DNA of 64,000 bases from Bdellovibrionales bacterium GWA2_49_15 (GCA_001769855.1 MEPP01000009.1:62001-126000); one strand, 5' to 3'; positions 16,825-26,217 are shown, counted from the stretch's first letter. Made by a program: numbers and translations. Notes: a model not told the origin generated them from the letters alone.

Positions 16825-17781
16825 CTAGCTTAGTTGTGGTTTTTTATCAAAGTGATGCTCGGCTTCGATATGACGAATCGTCCCCGTCTTACTGCGCATG
16901 ACGAGGGAATGGGTTTGCGCGCCCCATGGAGAAAAGCGAACACCGCGCAGGAACTCGCCGGAAGTCACCCCTGTGGCACAGAACATAACATCTCCATGGG
17001 CCAGCTCATTGATGCTCCAAACTTTATTAATATCACTCACGCCCATTTTTCGGGCGCGCTCAATTTCTTCTTGATTGCGTGGCTTTAAAATTCCCTGGAA
17101 CTCTCCGCCCAAACAGCGCAAGGCCGCTGCGGCAATAACGCCTTCAGGAGCGCCGCCAATACCAAAGAGAATGTCCACGCCTGCTTTGGGCATGCAGGTA
17201 GCGATAGCACCGGCCACATCGCCGTCGCCGATCAGCTGAATGCGGGCCCCGCTTCTTCTCACCTCATCGATCAATTCCTTGTGCCGCGGGCGATTTAAAA
17301 TAATCGCCGTCAGATCCTGAACACGGCATTTTTTCGCCTGGGCCAGGCGGCGTAAATTTTCCGTGGGCGATTCGAGAATATCAATCACGCCCCGTCCTTC
17401 GGGGCCGGCGGCAATTTTTAACATATAGGTATCGGGGGCGTTCAAGAAATGTCCGTGCTCGGCAATCGCCATAACGCTGATCGAGTTATTGGCACCACTG
17501 GCACAAACCGCCGTTCCTTCCAAGGGATCAAGAGCGATATCAAGCTTTGGACCATTTCCTGTTCCCACTTTTTCACCAATGTAGAGCATGGGGGCTTCGT
17601 CTCTCTCACCCTCACCAATGACCACAGTCCCTTCACAATCCACAGAATCCAACATGGTTCGCATGGCATCTACTGCGGCCTGATCTGCGGCCTTTTCATC
17701 TCCACGACCCATAAAACGGGCGGAGGCAATGGCGGCCATCTCGGTCACTCGAACAAATTCTAAGGCCAAATTGCGATTCAT
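16825..17781 (-). CDS. glpX: Class II fructose-1,6-bisphosphatase
   Basis: GlpX hydrolyses fructose-1,6-bisphosphate in gluconeogenesis. The 318 residues fit the class. Metal and substrate motifs are visible: GRGDEKAADQAAVDAMR near 25-41, GEGERDEAPML (56-66), the DPLEGT metal site (85-90), and IGGAPEGVIAAAALRCLGG. The start ATG at 17781 has AAGGAG seven bases upstream. Its presence indicates gluconeogenic growth, which fits an amino-acid-feeding lifestyle but does not prove it. Confidence 0.96.
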   Translation of the reverse strand: MNRNLALEFVRVTEMAAIASARFMGRGDEKAADQAAVDAMRTMLDSVDCEGTVVIGEGERDEAPMLYIGEKVGTGNGPKLDIALDPLEGTAVCASGANNSISVMAIAEHGHFLNAPDTYMLKIAAGPEGRGVIDILESPTENLRRLAQAKKCRVQDLTAIILNRPRHKELIDEVRRSGARIQLIGDGDVAGAIATCMPKAGVDILFGIGGAPEGVIAAAALRCLGGEFQGILKPRNQEEIERARKMGVSDINKVWSINELAHGDVMFCATGVTSGEFLRGVRFSPWGAQTHSLVMRSKTGTIRHIEAEHHFDKKPQLS

Positions 17782-17860
17782 GGTGCGACTCCTTGCAATA
17801 ATAATTGTCGTAAAGGCATCAAGTATAAGATGCTAGATCATTGATTGGCCAGGATGAGAA

Positions 17861-18616
17861 TCAACACGTGGCGCTGAGCTTCATGCGCAAAAAATGAGTG
17901 GTATTTTCAGGGATATAGTTATGAGGAATTCGGTCCATCATCTTACAGGCAATACTAATTTTGTGGTGATCAGCTTCGCCGTCCATTTCAAACATAAATT
18001 CATCTTCCGGGGCCAAAGGCGTCTCGATATCGCGGACATTGACCATGCGCCCTGTTTTGATGCCACGGCCGTCTTCCCACTCCACAAAATGATCGAGAAA
18101 GAGGAATTGAAAACGCGCCAGCTCACCATCATTATGCTGCCAGACAAAAACCTCGGCAGGGCCGTCGGCCTTGAGCCAGTATTTTAAGTTGGAAGGCAAA
18201 TCGGTTTGAAGTGGATTTTCGTGCAAAGGGCGAAAATCTGCCGCCACATTTTCCAGGGAAAGCAATTCCATGAGATCATTTTCCAATGTGGGGGTAGAGC
18301 AAAATTCCAGACCCAGCGACTGCCCTCTGACCCAAATGACCTTGCCCAGAATGGCGACCTTCTTTCCTTTCCACACAATATGTCCATCGAGCTGCTCACC
18401 CTTTAAAAAAGGAACTCCCCCGTCCTTGAGGGCGATGTGAGCGCCACGCAGAGAGAGGTCGCGCACTTCGAAGATTTTAGAGGAAGAAACATTCCCCAAC
18501 TTAAAGGCCATAAAACTAAAAGGGAAGCGAGGGAGAATGCGCTTTTCGATCACCTGCCCCTGATTTTTAATCAAATTAAATTTCGAACCACTTTTAGCTT
18601 TTGTGTTTCCACTCAT
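17861..18616 (-). CDS. PilZ-domain protein
   Basis: PilZ domains bind cyclic di-GMP. The motif pair is present: EKRILPRFPF (RxxxR-like) near residue 25 and DLSLRGAHIAL (DxSxxG) near residue 54, followed by the beta-barrel strands KVAILGKVIWVRGQSLGLEF. After about residue 130 the chain continues with a second domain of unknown type (about 120 residues). I chose the ATG at 18616 with AGGAG eleven bases upstream over a TTG at 18625. It is transcribed divergently from pgsA. Only the domain function is inferred, and a partner cannot be named. Confidence 0.82.
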   Translation of the reverse strand: MSGNTKAKSGSKFNLIKNQGQVIEKRILPRFPFSFMAFKLGNVSSSKIFEVRDLSLRGAHIALKDGGVPFLKGEQLDGHIVWKGKKVAILGKVIWVRGQSLGLEFCSTPTLENDLMELLSLENVAADFRPLHENPLQTDLPSNLKYWLKADGPAEVFVWQHNDGELARFQFLFLDHFVEWEDGRGIKTGRMVNVRDIETPLAPEDEFMFEMDGEADHHKISIACKMMDRIPHNYIPENTTHFLRMKLSATC

Positions 18617-18778
18617 AAATTGCAACGCTCCTATACATAATTTTAGCCCATTTTAAGAGTCTGGTGGGAACATCTTTGAAACAGGCCCAACTTACCCGAG
18701 CACGGTAGTTGCCTTTATATTTACAAAAGGACCTCTCTTTGCGTATTATTTCAGCACCAATAAGTGCGAAATTTCATT

Positions 18779-19423
18779 ATGACACCTCAATCAAGTAAAG
18801 AATGGGAGATAGACAACCTGCCGAATAGGCTTACCCTCTTCCGCATTCTCATGGTTCCCATTGTCATTAGCTCCCTCTACCTAAATTTAATTGATTTTGG
18901 TCAATCGGCAAGTTTGAAATCTTGGTTTGGATGGATCGCCGCCTGGACCTTCGCGCTGGCAAGTATCACCGATTTCTTTGACGGATATTTCGCCAGAAAA
19001 CACAATTTGATCACGGTTTTTGGTTCCTTTCTTGATCCCGTGGCGGATAAATTTTTAGTCGTCTCATCGCTCATGATGTTGGGGGCCCTGGGTCGAATTC
19101 CCATTTTGATAGTGATCATTTTAGTCCTGCGTGAGTTTTATATTACCTCCCTACGCCTCCTAGCGCATGAGCGCGGCCTGTCTGTTCCTGTGGGTGCCAT
19201 GGGAAAATGGAAGACGACGCTTCAGATGGTGGGCATCCCATTTCTCATGGCCTTCGAAAGACCCTTCAGTATTCCCTTGCCCGAGATGGGAATCTTTTGC
19301 ATCTACGGCGCTTCGGTTTTCAGCCTGTATTCCGCCTTGGAATACTCTCTCGCACTCTTTAAAAAACTCAACGCCCTCCGCTTGGAGCGAAAACACGCCA
19401 AGAGGCCTTCCCTTCAGGAATAA
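18779..19423 (+). CDS. pgsA: CDP-diacylglycerol-glycerol-3-phosphate 3-phosphatidyltransferase
   Basis: PgsA makes phosphatidylglycerol phosphate in the inner membrane. The CDP-alcohol phosphatidyltransferase signature (DGxxAR-x8-GxxxDxxxD) is complete in FFDGYFARKHNLITVFGSFLD and the following PVADK. NLPNRLTLFRILMVPIV at the N-terminus is characteristic of PgsA. Several membrane helices follow. I chose the ATG at 18779; an in-frame GTG at 18764 would add five residues. Neither start has a strong ribosome site. It is followed by serB after 3 bases, an operon pairing with no obvious pathway logic. Confidence 0.92.
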   Translation: MTPQSSKEWEIDNLPNRLTLFRILMVPIVISSLYLNLIDFGQSASLKSWFGWIAAWTFALASITDFFDGYFARKHNLITVFGSFLDPVADKFLVVSSLMMLGALGRIPILIVIILVLREFYITSLRLLAHERGLSVPVGAMGKWKTTLQMVGIPFLMAFERPFSIPLPEMGIFCIYGASVFSLYSALEYSLALFKKLNALRLERKHAKRPSLQE

Positions 19424-19426
19424 TCT

Positions 19427-20620
19427 ATGTCTAAAGAATATATTCTCGTTACCGTTTCCGGTCCGGATAAAACGGGTATTACCGGCAAGCTCATGAGTAT
19501 CGTGGCCAAAAGTGGTGCCGTGCTGGCAGATATGGGCCAGGCCGTCACCCACGGCCTGCTCTCACTCTCCTTTTTATTGGAAATTGACTCCGATCGAAAG
19601 GATTATCCGGTCATCAAGGACCTGCTCTTTGAAACAAAAAAGTTAGGTCTGGCACTGGATTTTAATATTCTCGATAACCGCGAGTCGGACACCCGCATGG
19701 TTGATGTCTCCGAGCGCTTTATCCTCCACTGTGTGGCGAGCGAGTTTCTGACCTCGGGCTTCGTGAAAGACGTGGCGCAAATTCTGGCCGAGTTTGGAAT
19801 CAATATTCATCGCATCGACAATGTCTCCCCGACACATTTTAAATCCCTCGAGCTGACCACAACCGTGCCGGCTTCGGTGGATTTAAATACCGTAAAAAAA
19901 GAGTTGCTCAAGATCAGCAACACCCATCAGATGGATCTGGTCTTTCTAAAAGATAATGTCTTTCGTCGAAATAAACGCCTTATTGTCTTTGATATGGACA
20001 GCACTCTTATTCAGGCCGAGGTTATTGATGAACTCGCCACCGTTTACCAGGTGGGCGATAAAATCAAGGCGATCACCGCCGCCGCCATGAATGGCAAGAT
20101 GGACTTTGATCAGGCCTTGACCGAACGGGTGGCGATGTTAAAAGGCCTGGAAGAAAGTACCATGCGCAACATTCTGGAAAATCTGCCCATGACCAATGGG
20201 GCGGAGGAATTTATAAAAACGGTTAAGTCGCTCGGTTATAAAACGGCCCTGATCTCTGGGGGCTTCTCTTATTTTGCCAATGCCTTCAAGGAAAAGCTGG
20301 GGCTCGACTATGCCTTTGCCAATGAGCTGGAAATCGTGAACGGCAAGCTCACCGGCAAAATTCAAGGCACCATTATTAATGCCAATCAGAAGGCCATTAT
20401 CTTAAAACTTCTGGCGCAGCAGATGGGAATACACTTGGAACAGGTGGTGGCGATTGGAGACGGTGCCAACGATCTTCCCATGCTGGCGGCCGCCGGTCTG
20501 GGAATCGCCTATCACGCCAAAGAGGTGGTCAAAGAAAGGGCCCGCCACCATATGGGGCACGGGCCCATGACGACTATTCTTTATTTTCTAGGCATTCCGC
20601 CTACTACTTCTTCTTCTTAA
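19427..20620 (+). CDS. serB: Phosphoserine phosphatase with N-terminal ACT domains
   Basis: SerB hydrolyses phosphoserine in serine synthesis. Residues 1-175 form two ACT-like regulatory domains (ILVTVSGPDKTGITGKL and FILHCVASEFLTSGFV), then a HAD phosphatase. The catalytic aspartates are 189 and 191 in VFDMDSTLIQAEVIDELA. SGGFSYFA and the GDGANDLPML metal motif complete the active site. The 397 residues match ACT-SerB forms. AGGA lies upstream of the ATG. The 3' end overlaps the convergent exported-protein gene by 17 bases. Confidence 0.95.
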   Translation: MSKEYILVTVSGPDKTGITGKLMSIVAKSGAVLADMGQAVTHGLLSLSFLLEIDSDRKDYPVIKDLLFETKKLGLALDFNILDNRESDTRMVDVSERFILHCVASEFLTSGFVKDVAQILAEFGINIHRIDNVSPTHFKSLELTTTVPASVDLNTVKKELLKISNTHQMDLVFLKDNVFRRNKRLIVFDMDSTLIQAEVIDELATVYQVGDKIKAITAAAMNGKMDFDQALTERVAMLKGLEESTMRNILENLPMTNGAEEFIKTVKSLGYKTALISGGFSYFANAFKEKLGLDYAFANELEIVNGKLTGKIQGTIINANQKAIILKLLAQQMGIHLEQVVAIGDGANDLPMLAAAGLGIAYHAKEVVKERARHHMGHGPMTTILYFLGIPPTTSSS

Positions 20621-23600
20621 GCAATCGAGGAACTCCATAGTGCATGTAGGCCCGAGACACTTGCTTAAAGAGTGTGTCAGCATCCGGGTCAATTTGCTCA
20701 TTTTTGCCTTGCTGAGAATCGTGGAGGAGCTTGTCCTCATCATATTGGGAAAGCCCTGTGGCCGTGCCACCGGCATCGCCATACGCCCCTCCGCCTCGAC
20801 CATTGGAGCTATCTCCAAATAGGTTGCCGCCAAAGCCCTGTCGTCCAGCTCCGTTTTGGCCGTCTCCTCCTTCTCCATCACCGCCGTGACCGTCACCATT
20901 AGCCCCATTGGCGTTAGCACTATTGCCATCACTGCTACCCGAGCCTTTACCGGCATTGGGATCAATGGGGGCCGAGATGCCTGTCATCGCGCCTAGGCCT
21001 GAGGAATGAATGCCATCTTTAAGTGTTTTAAAAACAGCATGGGCACCATTGATACCTGCCAGATCTCGCCTGAGGCGATCAGCTCCGGAATCTTTATCAT
21101 TGGCACCTTTTGTTTTACCTTTTGAGAGACGATTTCTGGCATCCAGACGTTTTTTACGATGGGCCATCAAGGTATCATTCAATCCTCCACTTCCCATACT
21201 TCCGGTACCAAAGCGTCCGCCGCCGTTCCAGGCACCGGATCCATAGCTTCCACCGCCATCAGAGAAGCCACCAGGATTATATCCGCCCAGTCCAAAGTCG
21301 ATGCCGGTAATTGTATTCGTGTCAGCACCGGCCGCAGGCCCGCAGGACGGCCCGGTACAAGGTGCCGGAGTTGATACTCCTGGTGCAATGGCCTCAACCG
21401 ATGTCGAGACAGTGGTCGTAATACCTGTGGGACCTCCTGAGATTGTGGCCCCACCGGCCAATCCTCCGCCCACGGTGGTCGCCATACGTGTTAAGCAGGC
21501 CGAAACTTCCGTATGCATCTCCTGTGATCGCTTATAATAGAGGGTCAGATAATCCACCATGACCCCAAAGTAGTTATTCATGTACGCTGCTCCTCCCGTC
21601 GGATATTGGCTTCCGCCGGCGGCAGCATATTTCACGGTGTGAATCACCCCACTCTCGGCTGCTTTTTTCAAGGCCAGAGCGTGCAGCTTGGGCGTGGTTA
21701 GAGGCCAATCAGAACCAACAAGGTTCTTGCAATTGGTATCAAAAGGTTCACCTTTAGTCTTGGACACCTCGATGCATTCAAGCTTGGCCCAGAAATCGGC
21801 TTCTGGAATATTCAAATCCAGTAACAGCAGTTTTAACTCATCTCGCTGGTACATGGCTGAAATATTGTGGATGGTATGGGACGTATTAAAGGCCTTCTGG
21901 GCCGCGTCCCCTCCTTCGAGAATGGCGTCTGCATAAGTTTGAAAGCCGGCAAAGATATTATCCGCCAACTTAGTCTTATTATTTTTCCAATCTTCCTGCT
22001 TCACGGGAATATCCCAGCCCTTGAAGTAGTTGATAATGGCCATAACGGCCAAAACGGCTAGACCGGCAACCGGGTTATACATGCCCACGGCCACCGCCGC
22101 ACCAACCATGACTCCCGTCGAAATTGTCTGACCTTGTCCGTTGACGGTGGGGTTCAGCACCACCGCGGGATAGATGGGATCGAGCATATACGTGACCCCA
22201 TCGAAATCCACTCGCTGCCTTTCAATGACGCAAACTTTATTTTTATCGAAGCGCGTCCCGCACAGACTGGTGGAAAACCAACAGTGTGGGAACCATGCTT
22301 CACAATACAAAGGCCCGCCATGCTCACCGTAATCACCGTAGACATGCTCGGGCCCAAAAAAATGTCCGGGATCATTTTGGATGGCACCGAGGCCATTTTC
22401 TCCGCTGGCAAGTGGCGAGTACAGGCTGAAATTCGCGTATTTTTGAGCATCAATCTCCGCCATGGCAAGATGCTCTTCTGCCATCAATTTCAAATATTCA
22501 ACACCGCTGGCAGAATTCCCAGTGGCACCGACCGTCTGTCCGCTTCCACTTCCTACTAGTCCACTTCCGCTTCCTATTTGTGAATTCATGAAATTGGCTT
22601 GCTTTTCCTCAAGCTCGGCAAGTTTCTGGGCGTATCTGTTGTCTGTGCTCATCCGCGTTGTCGCCATCAATTTACCCAGCTCCCGGGCCTTGTCATGCAT
22701 TTTGTAATAGCCATTATCTTTACCCGTATCCGAGAAGATAGGACTTCCCGCTTGGCTCCAGAGCCATTCGGCAACAAACATAAAGCGCTCAAACTGCCAA
22801 ACACTTCGGGCCACAATGGTCTTGTCATCTGAACCTGATGGAATGGCGATGCGCTCCCGACCTCTGGACGAATCTTGGTTCATCACGAGTTCGAACCGGG
22901 CCAAATTTTCTGACCCGCCCACACTGGAGCCAGAGCCCGTGCCGAAGCTGGTGACGACTTTCACTCTCTGAGGTGGAGTACAATCCGCAGTGGCACATCT
23001 GAGTTCGTACATATTCGGCTGACAGGATGACTGATCAACAGTCCACTCAATCTCCTCGGGCATAGAGGGGAAGATGGTGCCGTCAGAGCAGGTGCCGCCG
23101 ACTTTCCAGAGACCGAGACAGCAGAAATCTCCCGGTCCAGGGGCTTCTCCCAGTTTTGTGCAAGGTCTTCGACATTTGGCAAATGGCACACAGGTCTTGA
23201 CCTTAGGCTGTCCACCGCCCGGATCTGTTTCAAGACATAATCCGGAGGAACATTGATAGTGATCGGTACAACCGTAGGTTTCAGAGATAGTTTGCCCTTG
23301 AGGCGTCTTGGAGGGACGTGCCTGGATATGAGGGTTCAAGCATGGGCCTTCGTAGGTACATTTATCTGAAAAGGCCGGCACCGCTGCAATATCAGATCCA
23401 ACCATTCCCACACGCGTCTGGTTGCAGTGATTATTGCAATGAGTATCACACCATGCGTGGCTATGCTTGAGAGAACCGTCAGGATTTCTCTCGTTGGTAC
23501 AAGTGTTCATGCAATCCTGCTTGCACATTTTCCTGGGAGATAACTCGGTGGGCAGGATGCAGTCATGTTCAAAGTAGCAGAGTTTATGCGGGCCATCCGC

Positions 23601-24221
23601 CGCAGTCCAAGGCGCGGGGCCACCGCCCAAATCACTCCACGGGGATGAGGTACTAAAATTCTTAGCGCTAGGACGCCACCTGGAATCCGCGATACAGGTG
23701 TTGCCTTGAGGCCCAGTTCCGCATTTGGGGCTCGAGCCACTGCCGCTCCCGCACTGGATTTCATCAGTCTCAGTTAAAACCACCTGATTAGGACGGCCTG
23801 GACATAAATATTCCCCATCCACATTTTCTTCCACACATTCCAAGTTGCCAGGACAGGGATGATCTTCATTGGGGTTACACTGATGCCCCTCTTGACCGAA
23901 TATGTGGCTTTTAGCGAAATGTGTCGGGGCCGCAACATCGTAATCGCCGACGCCGGTTACGTAACGGTTAAAGGGAATAATCGGCCCCTTAAAGGGTTGC
24001 ACGGGAGAGTGAAAACCCTCGGGGGCATCCATTGCGACCCCTCCATCAATAAATCCCGCAGGATCAGAGTGGACAGGTTGCTTATACTTGGTATCCCCGG
24101 CGTTGACGTGGTAAGGCGCTCCGCCGCTCATTAAATGGTTATTGCCAGGGTGGCCCATACACACGCTCGTCACCACGAGACCACAGCTTAAAAGAACCAA
24201 ATAAATGAATAATCTTTTCAT
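20604..24221 (-). CDS. Very large exported Cys-rich and Gly-rich protein of unknown function
   Basis: About 1205 residues with an N-terminal signal (MKRLFIYLVLLSCGLVVTSVCMG; a lipobox at LLSC is possible but not convincing). I chose the second ATG (24221), six bases after GGGGA. Residues about 115-415 are rich in cysteines arranged like small disulfide modules (CKQDCMNTC, CDTHCNNHCNQ, CTDHYQCSSGLC). A glycine-zipper-like hydrophobic stretch near 705-735 (VGAAVAVGMYNPVAGLAVLAVMA) could insert in a membrane. Residues about 970-1160 are Gly/Ser/Asn-rich and of low complexity, and the tail is RLLKKKK. GSGSG-type linkers recur four or five times. No family recognised. Confidence 0.75.
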   Translation of the reverse strand: MKRLFIYLVLLSCGLVVTSVCMGHPGNNHLMSGGAPYHVNAGDTKYKQPVHSDPAGFIDGGVAMDAPEGFHSPVQPFKGPIIPFNRYVTGVGDYDVAAPTHFAKSHIFGQEGHQCNPNEDHPCPGNLECVEENVDGEYLCPGRPNQVVLTETDEIQCGSGSGSSPKCGTGPQGNTCIADSRWRPSAKNFSTSSPWSDLGGGPAPWTAADGPHKLCYFEHDCILPTELSPRKMCKQDCMNTCTNERNPDGSLKHSHAWCDTHCNNHCNQTRVGMVGSDIAAVPAFSDKCTYEGPCLNPHIQARPSKTPQGQTISETYGCTDHYQCSSGLCLETDPGGGQPKVKTCVPFAKCRRPCTKLGEAPGPGDFCCLGLWKVGGTCSDGTIFPSMPEEIEWTVDQSSCQPNMYELRCATADCTPPQRVKVVTSFGTGSGSSVGGSENLARFELVMNQDSSRGRERIAIPSGSDDKTIVARSVWQFERFMFVAEWLWSQAGSPIFSDTGKDNGYYKMHDKARELGKLMATTRMSTDNRYAQKLAELEEKQANFMNSQIGSGSGLVGSGSGQTVGATGNSASGVEYLKLMAEEHLAMAEIDAQKYANFSLYSPLASGENGLGAIQNDPGHFFGPEHVYGDYGEHGGPLYCEAWFPHCWFSTSLCGTRFDKNKVCVIERQRVDFDGVTYMLDPIYPAVVLNPTVNGQGQTISTGVMVGAAVAVGMYNPVAGLAVLAVMAIINYFKGWDIPVKQEDWKNNKTKLADNIFAGFQTYADAILEGGDAAQKAFNTSHTIHNISAMYQRDELKLLLLDLNIPEADFWAKLECIEVSKTKGEPFDTNCKNLVGSDWPLTTPKLHALALKKAAESGVIHTVKYAAAGGSQYPTGGAAYMNNYFGVMVDYLTLYYKRSQEMHTEVSACLTRMATTVGGGLAGGATISGGPTGITTTVSTSVEAIAPGVSTPAPCTGPSCGPAAGADTNTITGIDFGLGGYNPGGFSDGGGSYGSGAWNGGGRFGTGSMGSGGLNDTLMAHRKKRLDARNRLSKGKTKGANDKDSGADRLRRDLAGINGAHAVFKTLKDGIHSSGLGAMTGISAPIDPNAGKGSGSSDGNSANANGANGDGHGGDGEGGDGQNGAGRQGFGGNLFGDSSNGRGGGAYGDAGGTATGLSQYDEDKLLHDSQQGKNEQIDPDADTLFKQVSRAYMHYGVPRLLKKKK

Positions 24222-24376
24222 ATACATTCCCCATCAAACAAACGCTAACTATCGATAACCTGATTATAAAGCCAGTCGGTCTATTCCCATAGAGCTATGT
24301 GAAATCTGCCCTTTCTAATTAGGCCATTTTTAACCACTTCCAAGGTATCCGAGTGAAATCTACCGCTATTTCCTCT

Positions 24377-24394
24377 TGCCCACTATTGTGGGCA
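24377..24394. repeat. Perfect dyad symmetry upstream of the LRR gene
   Basis: TGCCCAC-TATT-GTGGGCA is a perfect 7-bp inverted repeat with a 4-base centre, about 50 bases before the LRR gene start and in the divergent gap. There is no T-run. It could be a protein operator or an mRNA hairpin. A direct repeat GTGAAATCT also occurs near 24299 and 24353. Confidence 0.35.
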
Positions 24395-24446
24395 CCATTG
24401 TGAAAAGTTCAGGTCCGGCCTATTATTTTGGGCACGCGAGGTTCTC

Positions 24447-25118
24447 ATGTCCCAGCAGCTCCTGACTCAGGGTAATCTCAAAATTAAATGCAAAAAAAAT
24501 GTTCAAAGCTTTCGGCTCGTTCGGAGCAAGGATCATTTTCCCAAGGATTTTTGCCTGAAAATCGCCGCCCAGGAGTGTCCCGAGGAAGTCACCACCTTGG
24601 AGATTCTGGGGGAAGGTGATGGCCCCATTCCCTCCACCATCTCCCGCATGGAATGGCTTGGGCCTTTTAATCGGATCAGAAAAGTTTTTCTCTCGGATAT
24701 CCAATTGTCTTCCCTGGCCCTGGATGAACAAAATTTCTGCGCACTGGAATATGTGGTGTTGAAAAATATCCGCTTCCAGGAGATCACTTTGGAAGATTTT
24801 ATCCAGACTCTCCCGCGCCAACTCAAGCACTTGGGCCTGATTAACTGTGGTCCATTTTGCTGTGAAATAAAAGGCCCAAATGATTTTCTGATAGAGCTGG
24901 AGCAGCTGGATTTATCCAAAAACCAGCTGCACGAGTTACCCCCATGGATCGCCACCTTGGCCCGCCTAAAAAGACTGACCCTCGACGGAAATCAGCTTAA
25001 GACTCTGCCACTCTATCTCAAGCAGCTTCCCAAGCTGAACCATCTCTCTTTGGATGACAATCCATTTTCAGAAGAAACCAAAGGTCAGATCCAGAGAGAT
25101 TTCAATCTCTGGTTCTAG
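24447..25118 (+). CDS. Leucine-rich-repeat protein
   Basis: 223 residues without a signal peptide, so probably cytoplasmic. LRR units are visible in the second half: LKHLGLINCG, LEQLDLSKNQLHELPPWIATL, LKRLTLDGNQLKTLPLYLKQL and LNHLSLDDNPF, with the LxxLxLxxNxLxxLP consensus. The first 100 residues contain more degenerate repeats. LRRs form curved protein-binding surfaces, and the partner is unknown. The ATG has GAGG five bases upstream. It is the only plus-strand gene within a block of minus-strand exported-protein genes, and its stop is 4 bases from the convergent neighbour. Confidence 0.82.
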   Translation: MSQQLLTQGNLKIKCKKNVQSFRLVRSKDHFPKDFCLKIAAQECPEEVTTLEILGEGDGPIPSTISRMEWLGPFNRIRKVFLSDIQLSSLALDEQNFCALEYVVLKNIRFQEITLEDFIQTLPRQLKHLGLINCGPFCCEIKGPNDFLIELEQLDLSKNQLHELPPWIATLARLKRLTLDGNQLKTLPLYLKQLPKLNHLSLDDNPFSEETKGQIQRDFNLWF

Positions 25119-25122
25119 CACC

Positions 25123-26217
25123 CTAGTAAAGAATAAAATTGAAGAAATTGCCCTTGGCCCAATTTGAAAACTGATGAGCATTCAGCACCACACCTGCCGG
25201 ACGAAGCGTCACTCCCAGTTCCATGGTCATAGAACTGCCACGCAATGGTCCGTAGTAAGGGCCCAAAAGTTGAGCCAGGGATATTTCCAGATAGGCGCTC
25301 TCCTGAGTCTTCACCAGTCGGTACTCACTGGGATTAAGCGGACGATCAATGGCCATGCCACGGACAGTGTTGAGACGCAGATAAAAACCGATCTCATTTA
25401 AATCGGGAACAACGGCATAGGGAAAGTCGATTCGTACCAGACCTAAATTTTGTGGGGCCAGGACAGCTTCACGCTCAATAATGGCGCGATACTGGGATGC
25501 CAAATAGAGGGCGACGTCCACCTGGCCTGTAATAAATAAGGTGTCACCGTTCATCTGTCTTTGGCCGTTCACGCGTGCCAGAGCGACACACGCCGGGATC
25601 GCACTGGGGGCCCCATTGTCCTGGGCGCGGAGGGTGATCTGATCGGCGCGCAAATCTCCCTGAAACTCAACATCCATGGAGGTCAGGTTGGCATGGTTGG
25701 CGACGGTATAGTTAATATGAGCATTGACTCTTTTATCGAGAACCTGAACTGGGCGGGTTTCAGTGCGATAGCGAGTCACATCACGACATACCATTTCGTC
25801 GTAAGGCACATTCTGACAAACAGTTCGTGGTGGTAAGGTCTGGCATACTTGAACGGGTACGTTCTGACAAACGCGCTGGATAGTACAGATGGGTTGACCT
25901 TGGGGGCCGGGGCGACAGATTCGACGGTCCTGGCAGGTGGTGCGAGTTTCGGTACGACATACTCGCTCGCCCGGAATGGTTCGACATTCCTGACGATAGC
26001 GACGCTCGGGGGCGCACACTCTTTCGGTGTAAGGCACCTGAATGGTGCGATATTCAGTGCGATATGTTTCCGTGTTCAGGGCCATTTCAAAGTTGGGTGC
26101 GGATCGGCCTCCGTAGTAGGTAACTCGCGCGGAATCGCTTTCTCCTGCTCGAAGATTGGTGCTTGCAAACAAACAAAGACAAAAGCAAAACATGAACAAT
26201 ACCAGAATTTTCAGCAT
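25123..26217 (-). CDS. Exported protein with a Cys-rich repeat region
   Basis: 364 residues with a signal peptide (ILVLFMFCFCLCLFASTNLRA). Residues about 48-160 hold a striking array of short cysteine units with Tyr/Arg/Val spacing (YTERVCAPERRYRQEC, GERVCRTETRTTC, RRICRPG, QRVCQNVPVQVC, PRTVCQNVPYDEMVC). About a dozen cysteines imply extensive disulfides in the periplasm or outside. The C-terminal 190 residues look like a beta-rich globular domain with no recognised family. AAGGAG precedes the ATG by five bases. It has a similar character to the larger Cys-rich neighbour, suggesting a shared extracytoplasmic setting. Confidence 0.72.
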   Translation of the reverse strand: MLKILVLFMFCFCLCLFASTNLRAGESDSARVTYYGGRSAPNFEMALNTETYRTEYRTIQVPYTERVCAPERRYRQECRTIPGERVCRTETRTTCQDRRICRPGPQGQPICTIQRVCQNVPVQVCQTLPPRTVCQNVPYDEMVCRDVTRYRTETRPVQVLDKRVNAHINYTVANHANLTSMDVEFQGDLRADQITLRAQDNGAPSAIPACVALARVNGQRQMNGDTLFITGQVDVALYLASQYRAIIEREAVLAPQNLGLVRIDFPYAVVPDLNEIGFYLRLNTVRGMAIDRPLNPSEYRLVKTQESAYLEISLAQLLGPYYGPLRGSSMTMELGVTLRPAGVVLNAHQFSNWAKGNFFNFILY

